From: Nostoc sp. NMS9
Lineage (GTDB): Bacteria; Cyanobacteriota; Cyanobacteriia; Cyanobacteriales; Nostocaceae
DNA length: 64,000 nt
Assembly (NCBI RefSeq): GCF_017114995.1
Contig: NZ_JABXKL010000108.1
Location: 89,774-153,773, forward strand
Direction: 5' to 3'
Under the pieces are notes generated by a model. That model had not been told where the DNA came from, searched no databases, and saw only the letters and a program-made list of their open reading frames with translations. Of the stretch, positions 45,000 to 53,614 are shown in pieces. The position numbers were made by a program, and so were the translations under genes. Every line of letters begins with the position of its first letter. Position 1 is the first letter of the stretch.

Positions 45000-45695
45000 A
45001 TGGTGATTGAATTAAATCAGTATAAGGCTTTAAGTTTCGATTGTTACGGAACCCTAATTGATTGGGAAAATGGCATCTTAGGGGTGCTAAAGCCACTTCT
45101 ACTGGCACACAAAACTAATTTGGATGACGAGCAAATTCTTGATATTTTTGCTGAATTTGAAGCAGAACTGGAAAAAGGAGAATATATCAAATATCGAGAA
45201 GTTTTGAAAAGAGTAGTCCAGAAATTTGGTGGACGATTTGGCTTTGAGCCAACTGCTGAAGAACTAAATTCACTTGCCGATTCGATTCAGCATTGGCTGC
45301 CTTTCCCCGATACAGTTGAGGCACTTAGAACTTTAAAGCAAAAGTTTAAGCTGGTAATTATCTCAAATGTAGATGATGATCTCTTTGCTTTCTCAGCAAA
45401 GCACTTGGAGGTGGAATTTGACCAGATAATCACAGCAGAACAGGCAAAAAGCTACAAACCTTCCTTCAACAACTTCAGACTGGCTATTGAAAGAATTGAT
45501 TTGCCGCTAGAGCAGATATTACACATTGCTGCTAGTGTATATCATGATATCGTGACAGCCAAATCTCTAGGATTATCAACAGTCTGGGTAAATCGTCGAG
45601 CAGAGCAAGGGGTTAGTGCAAACTTACCACCAGTCAGTCAACCTGATTTAGAAGTGCCTGATTTGAAGACTCTCGCTGCTTTAAGTTCAAAGTGA
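45000..45695 (+). CDS. HAD-like hydrolase, haloacid-dehalogenase type II-like
   Basis: The 231-residue protein begins YKALSFDCYGTLIDWENG with nucleophile Asp14 in DxYGTLIDW, the signature of type II haloacid dehalogenases and related phosphatases. Motif II is VIISNVDDD, motif III Lys is in AKSYKPSFNNF, and the final acidic motif is VYHDIVTAKSLGL. It has the helical cap insertion between motifs I and II. In this group DCYGT enzymes may be dehalogenases or simple phosphatases; the substrate cannot be read. Divergent from the ThDP operon. Confidence 0.9.
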   Translation: MVIELNQYKALSFDCYGTLIDWENGILGVLKPLLLAHKTNLDDEQILDIFAEFEAELEKGEYIKYREVLKRVVQKFGGRFGFEPTAEELNSLADSIQHWLPFPDTVEALRTLKQKFKLVIISNVDDDLFAFSAKHLEVEFDQIITAEQAKSYKPSFNNFRLAIERIDLPLEQILHIAASVYHDIVTAKSLGLSTVWVNRRAEQGVSANLPPVSQPDLEVPDLKTLAALSSK

Positions 45696-45978
45696 TTTGC
45701 TGATTTGAATTTAACCACGAGAGGAACAAAAAGTAGATCGTATTATCGACCGAAAATAGTAGAAAATTGCAGGGAGATACAGAGATGCCAAAGAAAGAAT
45801 TTGTTGTTAAAAAACTAAACAGGGATTGCAACATAGATTGATTCTGTCTTACTCTAGAAAAACTACTACGCCAGTTTAAAGTTCTTAAACTTTGGGAACC
45901 ACAGCATATAACTGGCTTTCCAGGATCAGCGCCCTGCCAATAACCTTGTTCAATAAAACACTTTGATAGCCTAAAACG

Positions 45979-46848
45979 ATGAAAGCATCTGCTAATTTTG
46001 ACTTTGAAGACGAGAAATTTAATGCACCGCCTTCTCAAGTCCTTCCCTGGTGTCAGATGATTAATCCTCGGTATGGCACAGATGGTATACAATCTCACGG
46101 TTTGGCGATTAAGCTGGATAATGCCAATGCTGTCGGCTTTGTGCCAGATGATAATTGGCAGCAAGTTGAGCATGAATTTAGCTCTGGGGTAGAAACAGTC
46201 TTTATTACTGCTACTCCACGCTTGGTTATAGTGCGTCGGGGGCCATTGTCTGTTAAAGACCGGGAAAGTGGTCTAAAACTGGGTACGCTCAAAGATAATT
46301 ATGATGCTTTTTTAGCCGACAAACTTAAATTTAAAACCTTTACTCGCTATCTAATTTTTTTAGTGGGTGAGAATAAAAAGTTTTTACATGAATCACCACT
46401 ACAACTAACTCTCAATGGTGCAGCCGGAGCGAGTTTCAGCAAAACCTACTGCGAATATCAACAAGGTAAAGTAGTTAGTGGATTCGTTGCTGAACTAGAA
46501 AAAGCTTATGCTATCTACCGCAAGCAACCTTTGACACCAAAAGGGCCTTTGTTCCACGCTCACGGGATTTTTTGTCCGATCATTGAGTGTGAAGAAAGAG
46601 GTATTGAACCAAATACAGTTTTGGTAGCTTCAACTGTGGACTATAAACATCCCACCGTAGGGACTTTAACGCAATATTTAATTGCTTCCGATGCTCTTGA
46701 GTCTGCAATGATTTGTAAGACTTTTGAAGAATACAAAGATTTTGGCAAGGAACCTGTAAAATCAGAAACCCCTAAATTGGCAATGGCAGGAGTTTCCAAC
46801 TCTTACGTTTATGCTGATGAGGATGATTTTGCTTATCCGCCGTATTAA
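45979..46848 (+). CDS. DUF5895-like cyanobacterial protein
   Basis: The 289-residue protein (FDFEDEKFNAPPSQVLPWCQ, MINPRYGTDGIQSHGLAIK, LVIVRRGPLSVKDRE, FKTFTRYLIFLVGENKKFL, FHAHGIFCPIIECEERG) matches my recollection of DUF5895, a family mostly restricted to cyanobacteria and often multi-copy in Nostocales. No function is established. It has no signal peptide, membrane segment or catalytic motif I can identify. The acidic, Tyr-rich C-terminus (YVYADEDDFAYPPY) is distinctive. Monocistronic, ending at a TAACTCC heptamer array. Confidence 0.8.
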   Translation: MKASANFDFEDEKFNAPPSQVLPWCQMINPRYGTDGIQSHGLAIKLDNANAVGFVPDDNWQQVEHEFSSGVETVFITATPRLVIVRRGPLSVKDRESGLKLGTLKDNYDAFLADKLKFKTFTRYLIFLVGENKKFLHESPLQLTLNGAAGASFSKTYCEYQQGKVVSGFVAELEKAYAIYRKQPLTPKGPLFHAHGIFCPIIECEERGIEPNTVLVASTVDYKHPTVGTLTQYLIASDALESAMICKTFEEYKDFGKEPVKSETPKLAMAGVSNSYVYADEDDFAYPPY

Positions 46849-46886
46849 GGAAAGTGATGAGTGAGGAGTGATGAGTTTTGAATTAA

Positions 46887-46933
46887 TAACTCCTAACTCC
46901 TAACTCCTAACTCCTAACTCCTAACTCCTAACT
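46887..46933. repeat. Tandem heptamer TAACTCC x6 plus
   Basis: Six perfect copies and a partial seventh between the convergent DUF5895-like and mltA genes. The same unit recurs at 60034-60071, also directly against a gene's stop codon. Confidence 0.9.
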
Positions 46934-48220
46934 TTATTCTTTGAGCAGCAAATAATATAGTGAGCCATTACCGCCTGTGATCCCGGCGCGATCGCCTGCT
47001 AGTTTACCAGATCCCATGAAATAATCCACCCGGCCCGGCCCTTTGATGGCGCTTCCTGTATCCTGGTCAAGCACAAAGCGGCTGACAGTACGCCTCTCTA
47101 GTTTGCCACCACTGGCAGGATAGGGAAATGAGTTGTAAATCAGGGCTAATGCTCCCGGAGGCATGAGAGACTTATCTGTAGCAATGGAACGTTCTGCTGT
47201 CACTGGCACATGAATACTACCAGTAGCTCCTGTACCACCAGTTTCTTGGAAGAAAACAAACCGTTCCCAGCGCGGTAGATAATTGCTCAACTCTTGGGGT
47301 TTTTGTCGGAAATAAGCAATCATCCGTGGCATTGTCAATCCATTTAGTGGAAGTTTGCCATCTTTCGCCAGTTCTTTACCGATACTAGTCCAGGGGTAAT
47401 CAGTTCCACCGGCATAGCCAATTGATGTTGTCTTGCCATTAGTTAATTTAATTTGAGCAGAACCTTGGATATGTACCATGTATGCGTCTAGACGATCGCG
47501 AAACCAAAGTAGTTCTAAACCGCGCAACTTGCTTTTATTCCCTTGTAAACCATCCTTTCCTTCCAAATCAATTCGTTTTGGGTGCGGTTTAGGCCATTGG
47601 CTAAAATCAGGTGGTAGCCGGTAAAGAGGATATTTATAGATTGCAGTTCTGACACGGCTAGCGGTGTAAACAGGTTCGTAGTAAGCAGTGAATTTAACAG
47701 TACCCTTGCCATCATTGCCCACGGACTGGTAGAAGACAAACTCACGGCGGACAGCGGCTTGTAATTGCGCTGCTGACTTAGAACTGACAACCAGTTGGCG
47801 GAAACGTAGCAAACTTCGGCGGACGCGATCGAGAGTAATTTCCTTCATCGGATAATTTTGATATGCTGCGATCGCATCACCCTTTGTTAGGTAAAGCAGA
47901 CTGTTATCAATGGAAGCCAACAGCGCTTTGCGATCACCTCCGGTGGGCGAAGCGCCAACGCCTGTTTTACCTCTTTGACTCCAAATTTGCTCATCCCAAC
48001 CCAAGCAACTCGGCCGGACTGTACAATCGCTTCCGATGGTGATTGGTTTTAGCGGCGGCGTTAATTCAGGAGTAGTTGGTACTGGCAGAGGTGGAAGATC
48101 AGGAGTAGTCGGTATTGGCAACGGTAGTAAGTTAGGAACCTGAGCAACAGCCGACCAGAGGGGATTTACAAGGGCAATTCCTAAACTCAAGGAAAGCAAA
48201 GCAAGGGTTTTTCTCATCAT
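46934..48220 (-). CDS. mltA: Membrane-bound lytic murein transglycosylase A (MltA) with 3D domain
   Basis: The 428-residue protein has an N-terminal signal (LALLSLSLGIALVNPLWSAVA), a Pro-rich linker (LLPLPIPTTPDLPPLPVP), the MltA double-psi-barrel domain (VKFTAYYEPVYTASR; YMVHIQGSAQIKL; PYPWTS-like DYPWTSIGKELAKDG), and the C-terminal 3D domain with the catalytic-type Asp (FVLDQDTGSAIKGPGRVDYFMG). MltA cleaves the glycan strands of peptidoglycan, forming anhydro-muropeptides in the periplasm. Residues about 87-95 (GVGASPTGG) are coded by a GGCGTTGGCGCTTCGCC dispersed-repeat word. The start follows the stop of the preceding small gene directly (TAAATGATG), so translation is probably coupled. 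Confidence 0.94.
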   Translation of the reverse strand: MMRKTLALLSLSLGIALVNPLWSAVAQVPNLLPLPIPTTPDLPPLPVPTTPELTPPLKPITIGSDCTVRPSCLGWDEQIWSQRGKTGVGASPTGGDRKALLASIDNSLLYLTKGDAIAAYQNYPMKEITLDRVRRSLLRFRQLVVSSKSAAQLQAAVRREFVFYQSVGNDGKGTVKFTAYYEPVYTASRVRTAIYKYPLYRLPPDFSQWPKPHPKRIDLEGKDGLQGNKSKLRGLELLWFRDRLDAYMVHIQGSAQIKLTNGKTTSIGYAGGTDYPWTSIGKELAKDGKLPLNGLTMPRMIAYFRQKPQELSNYLPRWERFVFFQETGGTGATGSIHVPVTAERSIATDKSLMPPGALALIYNSFPYPASGGKLERRTVSRFVLDQDTGSAIKGPGRVDYFMGSGKLAGDRAGITGGNGSLYYLLLKE

Positions 48221-48475
48221 TTAGTTGAATCTTTCAACACTGGAACTAAAAATGGGTTCTACCCGGATTGCCACAATCCGAGAAGGGCGTACTACCATAT
48301 ATTCCCCTTGAATATTTTTGATCGGCACGCTAATAAAGTCATTAGAAGCAGATTTTGGCACAAGTTCACCGCTATACCATTTCTGAAACTCTTGAATAGT
48401 AGGAAAACGTACTTCTTCTCGGTGGCCGCTTTCCAGTAAGAGGTATACGGCATATTCATTTGCAGTTCTAGCCAT
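48221..48475 (-). CDS. Small conserved-type protein upstream of mltA
   Basis: An 84-residue soluble protein (MARTANEYAVYLLLESGHRE, FPTIQEFQKWYSGELV, FISVPIKNIQGEYMVVRPSR). I do not recognise a domain; it looks like a compact beta-rich fold. Its TAA stop is immediately followed by the mltA ATG codons, so the two are surely co-transcribed. A role linked to the murein hydrolase is possible but unsupported. Confidence 0.75.
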   Translation of the reverse strand: MARTANEYAVYLLLESGHREEVRFPTIQEFQKWYSGELVPKSASNDFISVPIKNIQGEYMVVRPSRIVAIRVEPIFSSSVERFN

Positions 48476-48826
48476 AAAGTTGAATCATTTAAAAAACATT
48501 CAACCCATTGTTAACCACGTAACCCCCGAATGAAAAGGGTAACCATACGGGAGGTTGGGAGCAAGGGAGCAGAGGGGCAGGGGAGCAGGGGACAAGGGGA
48601 CAAGGGGGAATTATTGAACAAATCTCTCCCTTGTCTCCCCCCTCTTCCTTGTCTACCTTGTCTCTTCTTCATGCCCAATGCCCAATGACTCTTCACTCTA
48701 GACGCCTAATCCTTTAAGCAGTTCCTTAAAAAATGTAAGTTTACATTAGCTCTTGCATAACTATCTAATCAACCTCTGATAAGTCATTGGCATTGTTGAA
48801 AAACAGTTATTCAGGAGGCGAAAATT
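48476..48826. other. G-rich intergenic region
   Basis: No gene is seen. Positions 48551-48613 are strongly G-rich on the plus strand (GGGAGCAAGGGAGCAGAGGG and similar), then C/T-rich with TCTTCC/CTTGTCTCC words; a related G-rich word recurs near 58966-58998. It contains the promoters of the two divergent genes. Confidence 0.55.
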
Positions 48827-49153
48827 ATGAAACTTTACTATCGTGGTTTGAGCTACGAATACGGCTCAAGCAAAGTTGGCAGCAAAAAAACAGAACAGCC
48901 GTTTCAACCAGTTCCTCAAGTTGGGCCAGCTTATAATTTGATGTACCGTGGCATTAACTATCGTGTTGATCCAAATTCCAAATCGGCGGAAGCTCCTCTA
49001 GCACCAGTAGCCTATAAATTGAACTTTCGGGGAATCACCTATTTTGTAGATAAAACTCAATTAAAAGAAGTTAGCCTAGTCTCTCAACCAACAACTACTT
49101 CAAAACTTGAGGCACTGGCGATTTCTGAGGAATTATTAAAGCTTCAACAATAA
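48827..49153 (+). CDS. DUF4278 domain protein
   Basis: The 108-residue protein repeats a short Tyr/Arg/Gly motif three times: LYYRGLSYEYGSS at the start, LMYRGINYRVDPN near residue 43 and LNFRGITYFVDKT near 70. This is the DUF4278 pattern, common in cyanobacteria and without known function. A C-terminal helix (ALAISEELLKLQQ) follows. There is a CAGGAGGCG Shine-Dalgarno just upstream. The Ser/Thr kinase gene starts 165 bases later. Confidence 0.85.
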   Translation: MKLYYRGLSYEYGSSKVGSKKTEQPFQPVPQVGPAYNLMYRGINYRVDPNSKSAEAPLAPVAYKLNFRGITYFVDKTQLKEVSLVSQPTTTSKLEALAISEELLKLQQ

Positions 49154-49318
49154 TATGCCTGCAAGCCGATCTGGAATTTAGTTAGTCATAAACTTGTAAT
49201 ACAATCCTCAAAAAATCTTGCTTGAAATTTTGGCACTACCTACTTTCTGTCTGAACAAACCTTACCAAAGCTGGTAGTTGTGTCAAGATTAATTTGAGGA
49301 ATTAAGGCTTGTGACACA

Positions 49319-50707
49319 ATGTTAGGAAAATTATTAGACGGACGTTACCAAGTCCTCCAGATATTAGGTGGAGGTGGATTCGGTCAAACCTACATAGCCC
49401 AAGATACCCATCGACCAGGTTTCCCAAAATGCGTTGTCAAACACCTTAAGCCCGTCACTCGTAGCCTTGAATTTCTCAAAACTGCCAGACGGCTATTTAC
49501 TAGTGAGGCAGAAACACTAGAACAATTGGGCTACCATGACCAGATTCCTCGGCTTTTAGCCTATTTTGAAGACAACCAAGAGTTCTTCTTAGTGCAAGAG
49601 TTCATTGAAGGACATACCCTGAAAGCGGAACTATTCCCCAATCAACGTTGGACAGAAGATCAAGTAATTCAACTGCTCCAACAGGTTCTGGGTATTCTAG
49701 AATTTATTCATAGCCACAACGTTATTCATCGAGATATCAAACCGGACAATATAATTAGGCGGCAACAAGACGGTAAGTTAGTGCTGATTGACTTTGGCGC
49801 TGTTAAACAAGTCCAAACTCAACTGCTCACAATTGCAGGGCACACGGGGGCTACTATTATCATTGGTACTCCCGGATATATGTCTACAGAACAGGGGCAA
49901 GGTAAGCCCCGCCCCAACAGTGATATTTATTCCTTGGGCATTATTGCTATACAATCGTTGACAGGGTTACATCCGATAAACTTTGAAGAAGACCCAGATA
50001 CAGGAGAAATTTCTTGGCAGCATCAAGCTAACGTCAGTTCTGAGTTGGCATCTGTGCTATCTAAGATGGTGCTACATCACTTTAAACAGCGCTATCAGTC
50101 TGCGGCTGAAGTTTTACACGTGCTTAAGGATCTCGATCCTAGAGTAGAAGCGCAATCACTTCAACTACCATCTTTTACACAACCGCCTCAAGCTTCGCTT
50201 TCTCAACAAAACTCAATCGGCTATCCGCTTGCTTCTATCTTGTCTGGGGAAAATTACAACCGCTTAGAAACAATTCTTTTAGAATTTGTCGGCCCCATCG
50301 CCTCAAGATTATTACGACAAGTTGCGGCATCAGCATCCAATTTTGAAGAATTAATTAGTCAATTAGCCCTTCATCTTCGAGAAAATCAACAAATTGATTT
50401 TAAGAAGAAAACAATATTTTTACTAGAGAAACCTACTCTACTACAAGAACTTACTGTTAAATCCGACCAATCTGGTATTAACTCAAATAATTTACTAAAC
50501 CAAGAATCTAAACTCATCAGTGACAAATTTCTGGAAGAGTGCGAACGTGAGTTGGCTGATTTAATTGGCCCAATAGCTAAGTTTCTAGTCCAAAAAACTG
50601 TTAAATCTTCTGGACAAATCTCTCGTGCAGAATTTGTGAAAATTTTAGCATCACAAATCCCCGAACCTCAAAAAGCTTTGCAATTTGAGCAACGCTTACT
50701 TCCTTGA
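49319..50707 (+). CDS. Serine/threonine protein kinase with duplicated C-terminal domain
   Basis: The 462-residue protein starts directly with a Hanks-type kinase domain (about 8-275): glycine loop LGGGGFGQTY, Lys41 (CVVKHLKP), catalytic HRDIKPDN (Asp139), DFG (158-160) and GTPGYMSTEQ activation segment, all active-looking. After a Gln/Pro/Ser linker, two related helical modules follow: LLEFVGPIASRLLRQVAASA (about 318) and LADLIGPIAKFLVQKTVKSS (about 415), the cyanobacterial kinase-associated repeat, DUF8082-like. There is no membrane segment, so it is cytoplasmic. Target unknown. Confidence 0.94.
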   Translation: MLGKLLDGRYQVLQILGGGGFGQTYIAQDTHRPGFPKCVVKHLKPVTRSLEFLKTARRLFTSEAETLEQLGYHDQIPRLLAYFEDNQEFFLVQEFIEGHTLKAELFPNQRWTEDQVIQLLQQVLGILEFIHSHNVIHRDIKPDNIIRRQQDGKLVLIDFGAVKQVQTQLLTIAGHTGATIIIGTPGYMSTEQGQGKPRPNSDIYSLGIIAIQSLTGLHPINFEEDPDTGEISWQHQANVSSELASVLSKMVLHHFKQRYQSAAEVLHVLKDLDPRVEAQSLQLPSFTQPPQASLSQQNSIGYPLASILSGENYNRLETILLEFVGPIASRLLRQVAASASNFEELISQLALHLRENQQIDFKKKTIFLLEKPTLLQELTVKSDQSGINSNNLLNQESKLISDKFLEECERELADLIGPIAKFLVQKTVKSSGQISRAEFVKILASQIPEPQKALQFEQRLLP

Positions 50708-50749
50708 TTTTTTCAAAATTACGTTTTTCTCTCCAGGAATTACGGATTA

Positions 50750-51664
50750 TTAGCCTTGATTATTCAGCATATCCAAAGCTATTTTTAAGCTGGCTTTCAT
50801 CCGATTAAATGCTTCTGCTAACCCACCAATTTCATCATGAGAGCTTTCTTCAAAATCAGCGCTCATATCACCAATACTAACTTTTTGGGCTATTTTCTCT
50901 ATTCTTCTGATGCGCTGAATCACATATTTTGTAATTAAGAAGTTAATTAAGAAAACTATGAACGCAAAGATCGCAATTAAAAGTCCCATTATCAAGATCC
51001 AAGTTTGTTTGGCATTAGCAAAAATATCTTCAGAAGGAACTGAGATTATTTGGGCAGAAACAATCTGATTGAGTTGCCATCCAAAACCATTTTCCGAGCC
51101 ATAATTTACCAACTGACTTTTAGGAGCTTGATCTGGTGTAGAATGGCATCGCAAACATTTCGCTTGTGTAATCTTTAGTGGTTGTGCAATGTAAAATACT
51201 TCGCCTTCTGACAATTTACGAAAGCCTGTAATTTCTAGAGTATTAGGTTCGTTGCGAAAACGCTCGACAAGTTGAGTTTCAAAATTATCAGCTTTATCCG
51301 CTAAATTGGTTGGATTAAGTGTTGCATCCTTATGAAAAAAGTTTTGAAATTCAGGCTTTTTACGAAAATTCTCAAAAACCTCTTTAGAAGAAAAAGTTGG
51401 TACTACTTCAGGCATGAATGTTGGGTTAGTATCTAATCTAGGTTCTAATAGGGGATCAATACGATTTTGTGTATAATCTCTAACTGCATTCACCATTTGG
51501 ATGAGAATCTGCGCTTGAGAACTTACTTCATTTTGTGCTCTCCCTTGAAGTACACTGGATAAGGCAATGCCACTTCCCAAAATACTGATGATGAAAACTA
51601 ATATTAAAAGCAAGTTAAATTTAGCACCTATTTTTAAGTTTTTTAACGTAATGTTGTTTAACAT
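50750..51664 (-). CDS. Tll0287-like (DUF3365) heme-binding sensor with HAMP domain
   Basis: The 304-residue protein has a first membrane helix (FNLLLILVFIISILGSGIAL), an extracytoplasmic Tll0287/DUF3365 domain (SQAQILIQMVNAVRDYTQNR, PEVVPTFSSKEVFENFRK) with a c-type heme motif CLRCH at residues 170-174, a second helix (ILIMGLLIAIFAFIVFLINF) and a HAMP domain (IAQKVSIGDM, SHDEIGGLAEAFNRMKAS). It stops right after HAMP, with no kinase or methyl-accepting domain. It could be a redox sensor that signals to a separate protein, or a truncated sensor. Divergent from the PhnD-like lipoprotein gene. Confidence 0.88.
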   Translation of the reverse strand: MLNNITLKNLKIGAKFNLLLILVFIISILGSGIALSSVLQGRAQNEVSSQAQILIQMVNAVRDYTQNRIDPLLEPRLDTNPTFMPEVVPTFSSKEVFENFRKKPEFQNFFHKDATLNPTNLADKADNFETQLVERFRNEPNTLEITGFRKLSEGEVFYIAQPLKITQAKCLRCHSTPDQAPKSQLVNYGSENGFGWQLNQIVSAQIISVPSEDIFANAKQTWILIMGLLIAIFAFIVFLINFLITKYVIQRIRRIEKIAQKVSIGDMSADFEESSHDEIGGLAEAFNRMKASLKIALDMLNNQG

Positions 51665-51845
51665 AACCTAAGCAACGAAGGTGGCCTGTAAGTTTGTCTA
51701 ATATTTATTTATACCTGGTAGAAAGCATCTCAACAATATTTAAATAAATATTAATTTTTTACTGCAATATAACCTGTTTAGGCAGCAGTCAAACTTATCT
51801 AAATTAGTCCTGAAAGCCAAATCATTTCCTTAACCATAATTAGTG

Positions 51846-52700
51846 ATGTTTGTGCGATTTCCCCGTCGTTTATTTCTGTTTCATCTACTAGGTTTTACAT
51901 TTGCTGCCTGCAAACCACAAGGTGGGGTTGAGGGTACGTTAACTATTGGTGTGATCAACTATGGTGGAGGCGAACAGATAATTAATCAATATGCTAAATT
52001 TAATAGTTACTTGGGTGAAAAAACAAACTCATATATTCAGCTAGAGCCTGTTTTTAATGAAAATAGAGCGGTTGAGCGCCTTGATGCTCGTGCTTGGTCA
52101 TTGGTATTTGCTCCACCGGGTTTAGCAGCTATTGCGATCGCACGTCACCAATATGCTCCCCTATTTCCTTTAATAGGTATTAGTAATTTGCGTTCAATCT
52201 TCGTTGTTCGCAAAGACAATCCGATAACCAACTTGAAACAGCTACAAGGCAAAACAGTGGCTTTAGGACAGTTGGGTTCAGCAACAGGATATTATTTTCC
52301 TCTTTACAATCTTTATGGTACAACCCTGGCACAGATACTGTTTGCACCCACACCCAAAGCAGCACTGGAATTGGTTGCTCAAGGAAAAGCGATCGCCTGT
52401 GCCGTCTCGGAGGCGGAATTAAGTCTCTACAGTTCACAGTTGGCGCCAACCGAATTCCGCATACTATTTAAAGACCCTCATTATGTACCATTAGGTGTGG
52501 TCTTGATTGGGCCGAATGTAGAACGTAACCGTCAAGAGTTTATCCGCAAAGTGATGAGCGATTCGCCTTCAGGTTTAGCTCAAGAAGTAGGGTATGTACC
52601 CAATGGACAAGTACCAGATTACAAATACATGATTTCTGTGGTTGATCGCGTAAGCTCAATTAGTTCCAAGCTACAAAATACGCCTGTTCGTTTATTCTAA
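51846..52700 (+). CDS. PhnD-like phosphate/phosphonate-type substrate-binding lipoprotein
   Basis: The 284-residue protein has a lipoprotein signal (FPRRLFLFHLLGFTFAAC, Cys22) and a periplasmic binding domain of the PhnD type: LTIGVINYGGGEQIINQYAK, WSLVFAPPGLAAIA, VVRKDNPITNLKQLQGKTVA, and GQLGSATGYYFPLYNLYG with the ligand-loop SATG. No ABC permease or ATPase gene accompanies it, so it may work as the sensory subunit for another protein. The divergent membrane sensor at 50750 makes that plausible. A GTG one codon upstream (51843) is an alternative start. Confidence 0.87.
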   Translation: MFVRFPRRLFLFHLLGFTFAACKPQGGVEGTLTIGVINYGGGEQIINQYAKFNSYLGEKTNSYIQLEPVFNENRAVERLDARAWSLVFAPPGLAAIAIARHQYAPLFPLIGISNLRSIFVVRKDNPITNLKQLQGKTVALGQLGSATGYYFPLYNLYGTTLAQILFAPTPKAALELVAQGKAIACAVSEAELSLYSSQLAPTEFRILFKDPHYVPLGVVLIGPNVERNRQEFIRKVMSDSPSGLAQEVGYVPNGQVPDYKYMISVVDRVSSISSKLQNTPVRLF

Positions 52701-52824
52701 TTAAAGCAATAACAATACTTTCAGCCTTTGTTCTCTTTAAAATACTCATCTAATGCTCAAATACCCTACTTTCAGCATTTAAGCACAATTAATATGTATT
52801 AAACTATACTTATTAATACATTCA

Positions 52825-52849
52825 CAAAAAAGACCCTTTAAAGGGTCTT
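52825..52849 (-). terminator. Intrinsic terminator of the small SAP-like gene
   Basis: AAGACCCTTTAAAGGGTCTT (52830-52849) is a 20-bp perfect palindrome. On the minus strand it is followed by T6 and lies 24 bases past the stop of the gene at 52873. A canonical Rho-independent terminator. Confidence 0.88.
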
Positions 52850-52872
52850 GCGGTACTGATTAAAGAATTAAC

Positions 52873-53250
52873 TTATTTACTCAATAATCCAAGTGCTAAC
52901 TCTAGATACATTTTTGCTTTATGCAAAGCTAGCAGTTTTTCTTGAGTGTACCTATCTGGGTAATTCATGATTCTCCCTTCCATTGTGATTTTGATCAGTG
53001 CAGCTTGCTCATCTGTAGGAGCATTCATCTCATCTATAGCGTTACTCAGTGCTTGCATGAAAGCAAAAGTAGGAGGTTTTAACCCTTTATCTGCCTCAAA
53101 CTGGGATAACGCCATTTGAGGGAATACCATCAAGGATGTAATCCATGAGGTCTTGTACCCTTTATTCCCAGTTGGTTTGATGCCGTAGCGTAAGCATAGC
53201 TCACTGAGTTCTTTGATGGTTTTGATTTCTAACTCGGAACGCGTAAACAT
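52873..53250 (-). CDS. Small hypothetical protein with SAP-like N-terminus
   Basis: The 125-residue protein begins MFTRSELEIKTIKELSELCL, RYGIKPTGNKGYKTSWITSL, which fits the helix-extended-helix pattern of SAP nucleic-acid-binding motifs (LK.LC..YGI.P.G.K..W...L). The rest is helical (FMQALSNAIDEMNAPTDEQA, KAKMYLELALGLLS). No signal peptide. Divergent from a small ribbon-helix-helix-like gene, and closed by a strong terminator. DNA binding is inferred from the motif only. Confidence 0.7.
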   Translation of the reverse strand: MFTRSELEIKTIKELSELCLRYGIKPTGNKGYKTSWITSLMVFPQMALSQFEADKGLKPPTFAFMQALSNAIDEMNAPTDEQAALIKITMEGRIMNYPDRYTQEKLLALHKAKMYLELALGLLSK

Positions 53251-53377
53251 AAAATAGAGTTACCTCTTGTAAAAGTGGTATCGGTGAGCTACAAGTTTTC
53301 CAGACAATATGCTCACCGATTTCAAACTCTATTCGCTCGCAAACATTAGTATCAAGTCTTATTTACATCTCTCAACA

Positions 53378-53566
53378 ATGCCTAATCCTAAAGGGAACCC
53401 ACAGAATTTTGAACCAGCACAACCAAAAGGTGAGGAATCCATGACAGCTACTATTAGTTTTCGTGCTACTGAAAAGATGAAGGAAGAGGTGAAGGCACAA
53501 GAAGACCCGCCAGAGTTTTGCCGTCAAGCTATCCAAGAGAAGCTAGATAGGAATAAAGGGAAGTAG
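53378..53566 (+). CDS. Small ribbon-helix-helix-like protein
   Basis: A 62-residue product starting MPNPKGNPQNFEPAQPKGEE, then SMTATISFRATEKMKEEVKA and PPEFCRQAIQEKLDRNKGK. The TISFRATEKMKEEV...FCRQAIQEKL part has the strand-helix-helix shape of CopG-like DNA-binding proteins. A longer frame from 53309 would add 23 residues; the MPNPKGNP start is typical of such cyanobacterial proteins. It lies between the SAP-like gene and the TIR-like gene (convergent to the latter). Confidence 0.68.
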   Translation: MPNPKGNPQNFEPAQPKGEESMTATISFRATEKMKEEVKAQEDPPEFCRQAIQEKLDRNKGK

Positions 53567-53614
53567 TCTAAAGTTTTTCTTCAAAAATAAAAACAGTAGA
53601 GGAAATGAAAGAGT

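Noticed and set aside
48511..48696. 61-residue frame in the G-rich region
   Set aside because: Its Pro/Gly-rich product comes purely from low-complexity GGGGAGCAGGGG-type DNA.
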